The notes under the pieces were generated by a model. That model saw only the letters and a program-made list of their open reading frames with translations. It was not told the origin of the DNA and searched no databases. From contig JAIQDT010000230.1 of NCBI GenBank assembly GCA_021521415.1, positions 1,467,501-1,531,500 of the forward strand: DNA of 64,000 nt. Direction: 5' to 3'. This document shows positions 56,680 through 64,000 of the stretch, in pieces. The stretch is from Bidens hawaiensis. Lineage: Eukaryota > Streptophyta > Magnoliopsida > Asterales > Asteraceae. Numbering within the stretch: the first letter of the stretch is position 1; the number at the start of each line of letters is the position of its first letter. A program made the translations under genes and the position numbers.

Positions 56680-57123
56680 TACAAGCGAACATGAACTGTT
56701 CGGCGTCGTTTATGCTCGTTTATTTAATAACAAACGAACACGAACACACGTTTTGTTCGTTCATTTATGTTCGTTTATTTACATTCTTTAAATTTTAATA
56801 AACACGTAAGTAGTTGTTTTAATAACTTAATATAAATATAAACATAAAAAGGTTTGTTTATATTATATGTATATGTATATGTGTGTGTGAGAGAGAGAGT
56901 ACTTGGTTATGTTTGATTAGTTATGTTCATTTGCATTCGTTTATGAATGTTCTACTTTGTTCGTTTTTGTTCGTATATGTTCGTGAACTGTTTTTTTAGG
57001 TTTTAAACGAACGAGCATGAACGAACACGAACATGCCCGTTTTCTTAATGAGCGAGCATGAACACGGAAATTTGTTTAATTATATGTTTGTGTAATTGTG
57101 TTCGTTCGGTTCGTTTACAGGCC
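56680..57123. repeat. AACGAAC-rich hAT-type MITE, copy 2 (left end lost)
   Basis: Dense GTTCGTT/AACGAAC motifs in both orientations. The right end is GGTTCGTTTACAGGCCTA, the same terminus as the element at 31295-31635; the left end is degraded. It ends 25 bases before the first recognisable ataxin-10 exon and may have replaced part of its leader. Confidence 0.6.
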
Positions 57124-57148
57124 TACGTATTGCAATTCTTTTTTGCAG

Positions 57149-59606
57149 GCTAAATAAGTGAATTACTGGCTGCTGTACCTGCAGACATCGTTCAGTCTTT
57201 CTTGGTCGTGGCAAATTCATCTACTTTAGATGAATCTTTGGAGAGTTTAATAGAATTGGCTAGAACGAGTGACGGTCGCTCTGATCTGGCTTCCAAGAAT
57301 ATGATTAACACGACACTCCAGCTCTGCAAATCGCTATCTTATCCTTCTTGTGGTGGCACTATTTTATTAGCTCTGAAACTCATGAGAAACTTATGTGCCG
57401 GAGAGTTGCGAAATCAGAACTTGTTTATTGAACATGATGGAGTTGATATAGTTTTGAATATAATCAGCTCTAAAGAAGTTGTTAATGATTCAAATTATGC
57501 GATGATTCGAATTGGATTACAGGTTTTGGCTAATGCTTCATTAGCTGGAAGAGAACATCAAAGTGTCGTATTGAAGAAACACTAACCGGACCCCGGACAG
57601 ATTACTGGTAACCTGGGGGTTGGAGAGATGTTTCCCACGAGGGGTTAGACCCTTGGAAGATGGTTCTTCTGATAACCTGCAAAACAGACACCGTGAGCTC
57701 GTCACTGAGAAGGGGGGGGTTCCTCCTTGTGACCACCCTCCGGCGTGAGAATCAGACTAGATTGCTCTTTAAATATAAAAGTATATTAAGAGATTGCTAG
57801 AGCAGATATCAGGTATAATATGATAATGTAGTAAGATATGATAAGATGAGATGGTCATACCATTTGTGGTATTTATAGCCGAAGGTAGGTTTCCAAGGAG
57901 GTATGGCCGGCTGCTACAGTGTTCCTGTTCATCAACAGTAGCCTACACACGTGCCCTGCTGGTAGTTGGTGGGTAGGTAGCGGCTGATAGTGACCAGGCC
58001 TGCTGTATACTATTCCTGTTCCACCAACTGACGGCTACGCACGTGGTATGGCAGTAGTTGGTGAGTAGGCAGCGGCTAATAGTGATACAGTACAGGAGCA
58101 TGCTGCTCGCCATACTGTATCAGTAAGCTGTCGTATCTCTGATCAGATCTTTCGCCCATACCTCGTCAGGTACAGTAAAAGATCCTTCAGTATACGGACT
58201 GGCTTATTTGGGCGGGAGTATTCCCCCTCCCGCCTCTGTGCGGGATTGCTCCCGGCTTGGCTCATTCCTTCAGGTGACACTGAATGATCGAGAGCTAAGT
58301 GCCTTGTGCGTGTAGCCATGCTGCGCGGGTGGCCTTCCCTAATGGCTTGTATCCGAGGCTGCGGGGACAGGCGGAGTCCTTCACCATTGGGAGGCATTTC
58401 CTGCGGGACCAGCTTGCGTACTGCGCGTAAGGACGTCACGTCTCTGAGCATGGTTGGTCCTGCGGATCCAGTTGGTCTCTGCGCAGACGTCCCTGTTTAA
58501 GGTGAGTCTTGCGGGTCCAACTGGGCTCTGCTGGGACCTACCTCTTCACGTATGGAATCATATCTATTCTCTACGGTTTATTGAGATTGCAAAGCTTAGA
58601 AAGAAAGAGATTTGTGACCCTTTATGTATGATCATTTATGCTTGTATTGAAGAGAACCAAGAACGGCTTAACCAGTTGTGCTCGGACCATGTTTTGCCTC
58701 TTCTAGTGGAACTTGTTTGTACTGCTTCAACAGGTATATATTTTTGTTTCAGAACCAAAATTTGATACTCAAGTCGTTATTTTAACAAATTCTTTTTGCA
58801 TATTTGTATCAGTCGGTTTTGGTGAAGATTGGGTAAAGCTGATTCTTTCAAGAACATGCATTGAAGAACCTTACTCCACACTTCTTTTCTCGAGGCTTTT
58901 ACATCAAGATCAGTCTTTTTTATTAAATATCTTATCAGAGATGGTAAACGAGCAAATCGAACATATCAAACCTTCAAAGGTTTTCGCTTTAGATGTTTTC
59001 AAGATTCTAAAAACAAGTTTTGGCGTTCTTAAATGTGTTTCACGGCCAAAGTCTAGTCTTCCAACCGATTCTCCCGACATTAACGCTCTTGGATATTCTC
59101 TTTGCATACTAAGAGATATTTGTGCAGTGGATGGTCATGTGGATATTATTGATTCATTATTATCACAAGGGTTGGTTCAAATGCTTTTACACTTCGTGAT
59201 CTTGAGCCACCTACAGTAATTAGGAAGACATTAAAACGTGACGAGAATCAAGATTCTACAACTTATTTAGGTAAACTATGCCCTTATATAGGATACCGTA
59301 GGGATATTGTTGCGGTTATCGGGAACTGTGCCTTTAAAAGGAAGCATGTTCAAAACGAGATAAGAGAGAAAAATGGGATTCTTTTAATGTTGCAGCAGTG
59401 TCACTGATGATGAAAATCCGTTCTTGCGTGAGTGGGGTATATGGGGTGTGAGGAATTTGTTGGAAGGAAATTTGGAAAATCAACGGGTGGTTAGTGAACT
59501 GGAAGTTCAAGGTTCGGTCAACTTGCCTGAGTTGGCCACACTCGGGCTGCGGGTGGATGTTGACCAGCAGACTCGACGTGCAAAGCTTGTAAACACCACC
59601 GGTTGA
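57149..59606 (+). pseudogene. Ataxin-10 homologue (armadillo-like), disrupted by a solo LTR and two frameshifts
   Basis: Pieces: 57149-57566, then (after a solo LTR) 58549-58733, an intron 58734-58812 (GTATAT...TATCAG), and 58813-59606. Recognisable blocks: GRSDLASKNMINTTLQLCKS, LMRNLCAGELRNQNLFIEHD, CDPLCMIIYACIEENQERLN, ALGYSLCILRDICAVDGH, and the ataxin-10 C-terminal signature EKNGILLMLQQC followed by NPFLREWGIWGVRNLLEGNL. Plant ataxin-10 proteins are ARM-repeat proteins of unclear role. Lesions: the 977-bp LTR in coding sequence introduces a stop a few codons in (LKKH-stop); a frame change at about 59190-59192 and another at 59401-59403; and no ATG at the expected start (ATA where ISELLAAVPAD begins, preceded by an in-frame TAA). 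Clearly a pseudogene unless the assembly is wrong in several places. Confidence 0.85.
57572..58548 (-). mobile_element. Solo LTR of the Tat-like family (977 bp), TSD CGTAT
   Basis: Starts TGAAGAAACACTAACCGGAC and ends CTACCTCTTCA, matching the LTRs of the two full copies throughout, but more diverged. Flanked by CGTAT at 57567-57571 and 58549-58553. No internal element sequence is present, so it is the product of LTR-LTR recombination after insertion into the ataxin-10-like exon. Confidence 0.92.
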
Positions 59607-60330
59607 ATATTGTTTTATCAGGTAGTGTACTACCTTTTTCGTCGTGTTTTAATCATGATCTTGGTTTATGAATGATCTTGTTCTTTTAAATACGTTGTGT
59701 TCAATTGGTTTATTTATGATCTTGTTCTTTTGAAGGATTTTAGGTTAAATTAGCAGGGTTTTTTTTTGGTTAAATTCCATAAGACAAAGTAGACGCAAAA
59801 AGTTCAACAAAATCACCATCACTTTATAAGATTATACAAACCATTTAATTTTAGGGAAAGAGTAACACGCATATATTCTTTTACTTAAGGTGAACAAATC
59901 TATAAAAGCGTGTCATTAAAAAAAGCTATTAGTGTCTTATAATTAAAAGACGAGCAAAAAATTCGGTTCAGGCCGATGAAATTGGTTTCTTTTTACCCGA
60001 CCAGATATCATACGAAAATTGTAATGGTATACTAGAGAACACAATTGAATCACTCAAATTTCTGGTAATGTTATTGATGAACTAAAGTGCTATAAATAGC
60101 TTACAAAGGAAACCAGTAAACTCACATGAACCCACGTAAACAACTAACTCCTATCAATTAGAAACAAACCATAAAGTACGGAACAAGCCAAAGAAAAAGT
60201 AAATCGTGTGCATGCAAACGTGCACTACACATGCGACAAACAAAGTTGGACAAGTGGACCTCCCAAAGCTTAGAGCTGGACTGGACCTTATTTAACCCAA
60301 TGCAAAGAACAAAGCCCACATTACAAAAAT
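59607..60330. other. Intergenic DNA downstream of the ataxin-10-like gene
   Basis: No recognised feature; AT-rich. The minus-strand frame at 60158-60355 has no domain. Confidence 0.45.
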
Positions 60331-60603
60331 CAATTTGACCCAAACCGGTTACCAACCGACCCTTACCAACGATTAGGAAATCAGTTCATATTCTCGTGCC
60401 TTTAAACCTCTTTGGACCCCGCCCGTGTTAAAAGTTGGTTCCAACTCGACCCTACTCGGTTTCAATAGGTTCGAGTATCTCCCTCCTAAAACCAACTCCA
60501 AACCCTAATCGTTTTCCAGCGGTTAGAACCAAAATTGACCAAACAAATTCGTTTCAAACCCGAACCAGTTTAAACCCATAAAATGATTTGCACACCTCTA
60601 TTC
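60331..60603. repeat. ACCGGTT/GGTTCC-rich hAT-type MITE remnant
   Basis: Contains CAAACCGGTTACCAACCGAC at the left and TTTGCACACCTCTA at the right; the latter is nearly identical to the right end of the autonomous hAT element (TTTGTGCACCTCTA). The left terminus is not clear. Probably a non-autonomous relative. Confidence 0.5.
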
Positions 60604-60609
60604 ATTTGA

Positions 60610-61039
60610 GTAAACTGTGGTTTTCGTCCCTATGGTTTATCCAAATCTGCGGTTTTAGTCCAATAGTTTTAAATCTGCGATTTTCGTCCATGTAGTGTCA
60701 TTTCACTTGCAATTAAACCCGATTCTACTAACCCCGTTAAGTCTGTTCGTTAAACTCATCGGCGTGCCCCTCATGTGACGGGTAGTTTTTCCCTTTTTCT
60801 CCCTAAATAAACTCAATCATAATTCGCAAGCCCCTTCGCGTGAGGGGCAATTTTGTCCTTAACGAACAAAACTATGTGATGGGCACGCTGATTGGTTTAA
60901 CGAACAGACTTAACGGGTTTAGTGGGGTCAGGTTTAATTGCAAGTGAAATGAAACCACATGAACGAAAATCATAGATTTAAAAATATTGATTAAATCTGC
61001 AGATTTGGACAAACCACGGGAACAAAAACCGCAGTTTAC
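60610..61039. mobile_element. Foldback element with long inverted arms (430 bp)
   Basis: Left arm GTAAACTGTGGTTTTCGTCC, ATCTGCGGTTTTAGTCC, CACTTGCAATTAAACC, CGTTAAGTCTGTTCGTTAAA; the right arm carries the complements in reverse order and ends AACCGCAGTTTAC. Each arm is about 170 bases with a short spacer containing CCCCTTCGCGTGAGGGGC. No exact target duplication was found. Long arms without coding capacity suggest a MULE-like or foldback MITE. Confidence 0.7.
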
Positions 61040-61246
61040 CATATTCAGATAATTAAAAAGTTGAAATGCATTTTGGGCCCATGAGATAAAAATATAAGCC
61101 CAACCCATAAAAACTCACAAAGCCCAAAAACTCTTCCAAGATTCCCCCTTTCTTCTTCTTCACCTGCCGCTGCAAACCTTTTGCAGACACACCTTCAAAA
61201 TGAATCCATAACTCAAACCCAAATTATTATTATTATTATTACATGG

Positions 61247-63937
61247 ATGATGTTACGATCAACATTCATCCTCAAACTCAAACCCAAAAACCCAATTCAT
61301 TTCACCTTCAATTTCACACACTCCTCTGTTTCACCATCACCCATTCATAATAATATTCATAACCAAGACCAAGACTTTACATCTCATTTACTCACCCTTT
61401 TATCTTCACCAAATACCCACCAAAACCCACATCTCAAATCTTTAATCCCATCAATAACCCCATCACAAATCACCCATCTTTTCAACACAAACCCTAATCT
61501 TGAACCCCATAAAGCTCTCACCTTTTTCAATCTTTTCACCCAAAGATCCGGATTTAACCCTTCTGTTGAGTCCTTTGCATCATTGCTGAGAATCTTGGTC
61601 AGGAATCGCGCGTGGAATGCCGCCGAAAAGACCCGGCTTTCGATGGTCAAGGCGTGTGTGACCGAACATGATGCCAGGTTTGTTTTAGGGGTTTTCAGGG
61701 AATTGAATGGTTGTGGGTTTAAGATTAGTGTTAGGTGTTATAATACATTGTTAATGTGTTTGTGTCGGTTTTTGATGGTTGATGAGATGAAATGTGTGTT
61801 TTTAGAGATGTTGGATGATGAAATTATGCCGAATATTTATACGTATAATACGATGGTGAATGGGTATTGTAAGTTGGGGAAAGTTAATGTGGCCCGGGTG
61901 TATTTTAATAAGATTGTGCAGGCTGGACTTAGTCCAGATACGCATACGTACACGTCGTTGATTTTAGGGCATTGTAGGAATAAAGATGTTGATAGTGCGG
62001 TTAAGGTGTTTGATGCGATGCCGAAGAAAGGGTGTCGAAGAAACGATGTTTCTTATTCGAATCTAATACACGGGTTTTGTGAAGCAACGCGGATTAACGA
62101 AGCTTTACGGTTGTTTCGTCAAATGGGAGATGATAATTGCTTTCCGACAGTTCATACGTTTACGGTTTTAATATCTGCATTAAGTAGGGTTGGCAGAATG
62201 ACAGAAGCGTGGAAACTGTTTAATGAAATGAATGGAAGAGGGTGTCAGCCGAATGCTCACACGTACACGGTTCTTATTGATGGATTGTGTAAAGAACGAA
62301 AGGTAGACGAAGCAAGAAAGTTGTTAGACGTGATGGAAGAGAAACGAGTGGTCGGGACCGTGGTGACATATAATGCTTTGATTGATGGATATTGTAAGGA
62401 AGGAGACGTTGAAGATGCGATCAAGATGTTTGAAATTATGGAAAAGAAAGAAGTAAAACCGAACGTTCGTACTTACAACGAGTTGATTGTTGGATATTGT
62501 AAAGTTGATAATATTCACAAGGCTATGGCTTTACTTGATAAGATGATGACGATGAAACTATCACCGACTGTTGTGACTTACAATTTGCTAATAAACGGAT
62601 ATTGTAAGCATAATGATGTCGATAATGCTTATAGGTTGATCGGTTTAATGAAGGAAAACGGTGTCGATCCTGACGAGTGGGCATATAGTGCTGTTATACA
62701 GGCTTTATGTAATCGAGGGAGTGTAGACGAAGCTCATGAATTGTTAAATTCTTTAGAGGTGAAGGGGTTAAAAGTGAATGAAGTTATCTACACGACTCTT
62801 ATAGATGGATATTTCGAAACTGGGAAGGTTGACCACGGGTTGACTTTATTTAACAAAATGGTTATTAATGATTGCTTACCGAATTCTTGGACTTACAACG
62901 TGGTGATTTACGGTTTGTGTAAAGAAGATATGATTCAAGAAGCTTTAGTCTTTATAGGAAAGATGATAAAAATCGGGTTCAAACCAGAACTCACTACATT
63001 TACAATTTTGATTGAAGGGTTTTTAAAAAGATACGATTTTGTCGATGCTCATAAGCTTTTTATTGAAATCGGTTCGTCTGGACTGAAAGCAGACGTTTGT
63101 ACATACACTTCGTTTATTCTTGCGTATTGCAGTCAAGGGATGGTCAAAGAAGCAGAAGATATAATGAATGACATGATCGTTAAAGGCGTAGAACCCGATA
63201 CAGCTACGTATACGGTTTTCATCGGTACGTATTTTCGTGCGGGAAATATAGATTCTGCTTTTGGTGTGTTAAAACGTATGATGGATGCTAAATGTGAACC
63301 GTCGCATCATACGTATGCCATAATAGTGAAGCATCTTTTAGTCTTGCAACAAAGGGAAAACATAAAGTTTGAAAATTTTGATCTAAATATTGGTAACGTG
63401 TGGAAGTTAATGGATTTAGAGACCGCGTTCGAGTTGTTTTCAGAAATGGTCAAACGGGGCTGTGAACCGAACGTCAAAACTTTTGAAGCGTTGACCGTTG
63501 GACTATGCAAAGAAAATCGACTTGAAGAAGCGTGTAGATTGGTTCGTCATATGTTAACGAGCGGGCTCGTTCCAAATGAGCATATATACACCTCTTTAGT
63601 AAACTGTTCATGTTACTTGCGAATGTTTGACCAAGCGTTGACTTTATTAAACAGTATGGTTGACAATAGGTTTTTACCACATTTAGAGTCGTATAAGTTG
63701 TTGATTTGTGGATTATACGATGAAGGAAAGCATGAAAAGGGTAAAGAAGTTTTTTGTAGTTTGCTTGACGGGTACAAATACAACGCGGATGAAGTCGCGT
63801 GGAAGATTTTTCTTGACGGGTTGTTAAAACACGGGTTGGTTAACGAATGCTCTGAGCTCGCTGATGTCATGGAGGAAAAAGGTTACCATGTCAATCCACA
63901 TACGTCTGTAACGTTGGTTGAAAACATGAGTGTTTGA
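61247..63937 (+). CDS. P-class pentatricopeptide repeat protein, similar to At5g65560
   Basis: Intronless, 896 residues from the first in-frame ATG (61247; a second ATG follows directly). The N-terminus MMLRSTFILKLKPKNPIHFT is basic and hydroxylated, typical of an organelle (probably mitochondrial) targeting peptide. From about residue 145 on there are about twenty 35-residue PPR motifs, e.g. TYNTMVNGYCKLGKVNVARV, TYTSLILGHCRNKDVDSAVK, TYTVLIDGLCKERKVDEARK, TYNALIDGYCKEGDVEDAIK. The order of motifs, the non-PPR insert near KHLLVLQQRENIKFENFDLN and the C-terminus match Arabidopsis At5g65560 as I remember it (about 915 residues). P-class PPR proteins bind organellar RNA to stabilise, process or translate it; the target here is unknown. 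No lesion seen. The stop is TGA at 63935-63937. Confidence 0.9.
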   Translation: MMLRSTFILKLKPKNPIHFTFNFTHSSVSPSPIHNNIHNQDQDFTSHLLTLLSSPNTHQNPHLKSLIPSITPSQITHLFNTNPNLEPHKALTFFNLFTQRSGFNPSVESFASLLRILVRNRAWNAAEKTRLSMVKACVTEHDARFVLGVFRELNGCGFKISVRCYNTLLMCLCRFLMVDEMKCVFLEMLDDEIMPNIYTYNTMVNGYCKLGKVNVARVYFNKIVQAGLSPDTHTYTSLILGHCRNKDVDSAVKVFDAMPKKGCRRNDVSYSNLIHGFCEATRINEALRLFRQMGDDNCFPTVHTFTVLISALSRVGRMTEAWKLFNEMNGRGCQPNAHTYTVLIDGLCKERKVDEARKLLDVMEEKRVVGTVVTYNALIDGYCKEGDVEDAIKMFEIMEKKEVKPNVRTYNELIVGYCKVDNIHKAMALLDKMMTMKLSPTVVTYNLLINGYCKHNDVDNAYRLIGLMKENGVDPDEWAYSAVIQALCNRGSVDEAHELLNSLEVKGLKVNEVIYTTLIDGYFETGKVDHGLTLFNKMVINDCLPNSWTYNVVIYGLCKEDMIQEALVFIGKMIKIGFKPELTTFTILIEGFLKRYDFVDAHKLFIEIGSSGLKADVCTYTSFILAYCSQGMVKEAEDIMNDMIVKGVEPDTATYTVFIGTYFRAGNIDSAFGVLKRMMDAKCEPSHHTYAIIVKHLLVLQQRENIKFENFDLNIGNVWKLMDLETAFELFSEMVKRGCEPNVKTFEALTVGLCKENRLEEACRLVRHMLTSGLVPNEHIYTSLVNCSCYLRMFDQALTLLNSMVDNRFLPHLESYKLLICGLYDEGKHEKGKEVFCSLLDGYKYNADEVAWKIFLDGLLKHGLVNECSELADVMEEKGYHVNPHTSVTLVENMSV

Positions 63938-64000
63938 TTATGTTTGAAGCAAGAAATCTTGAATTTGATATAATGATGCATACACTTCCGGTATGTGGTT

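Noticed and set aside
56603..56791. PPR-like string AHKVFDEML in a short frame
   Set aside because: Only one motif fragment, running directly into the AACGAAC MITE; too short to support a gene.
1..64000. CRISPR arrays, bacterial operons, organelle DNA insertions, rRNA or snRNA genes
   Set aside because: No regularly spaced repeats of CRISPR type, no bacterial gene organisation, and no plastid, mitochondrial or structural RNA gene sequence recognised.

Overview
The window is nuclear DNA from a eudicot plant. The evidence is AT-rich intergenic sequence, spliced genes with GT-AG introns, plant gene families (PPR, nicotianamine synthase, SPX-MFS vacuolar phosphate transporter, UTR-type nucleotide-sugar transporter), and plant transposable elements (Ty3/gypsy Tat-like LTR elements, hAT, Helitron, Harbinger- and MULE-like elements, SINE). 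Asteraceae is a guess from the general look of the repeats, not something shown here.

Layout. 1-1435: first coding exon of a UTR2/UTR4-like UDP-sugar transporter on the minus strand; the rest lies beyond the left edge. 1.4-13.3 kb: gene-free DNA made largely of mobile elements (a complete non-autonomous Helitron with hairpin and CTAG end, hAT and Harbinger MITEs with clear target-site duplications, a SINE). 13.4-24.2 kb: a VIT/CCC1 iron-transporter-family gene whose second exon is split by a 9.2 kb LTR element with TSD TATAT. 24.2-28.5 kb: intergenic with a MULE-like element and small MITEs. 28.6-35.5 kb: an apparently intact SPX-MFS (PHT5/VPT1) gene with a 5' UTR intron and 10 coding exons. 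37.2-53.1 kb: a GET3/ArsA-type ATPase gene whose first intron holds a second copy of the same LTR element (TSD CCATT), itself interrupted by an apparently complete hAT transposon (TSD CCAGTAGC); this gene has an in-frame stop in exon 5. 54.0-54.9 kb: a frameshifted nicotianamine synthase gene. 57.1-59.6 kb: a broken ataxin-10 homologue with a solo LTR of the same family in its coding sequence (TSD CGTAT) and two frameshifts. 61.2-63.9 kb: an intact intronless PPR gene resembling At5g65560.

The most interesting object is the LTR element family. Both full copies carry a gag gene on the minus strand (the LTR transcription sense) and no recognisable protease, reverse transcriptase, RNase H or integrase. 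Where pol should lie there are roughly 226-bp tandem repeats and an antisense gene (aORF) with its own TATA box, five exons, four short introns, a Transposase_28-type domain and a long coiled coil. Spliced, the aORF is open for 960 codons in copy 1. Copy 2 has the same splice sites and overall frame but carries one nonsense codon. This looks like a mobile non-autonomous Tat-lineage family that has kept gag and the antisense gene.

Four of the seven host genes carry lesions, and two of those four (VIT family, NAS) act in iron homeostasis. The visible pattern is gene decay driven partly by one retroelement family that landed in or within genes at all three of its sites here.
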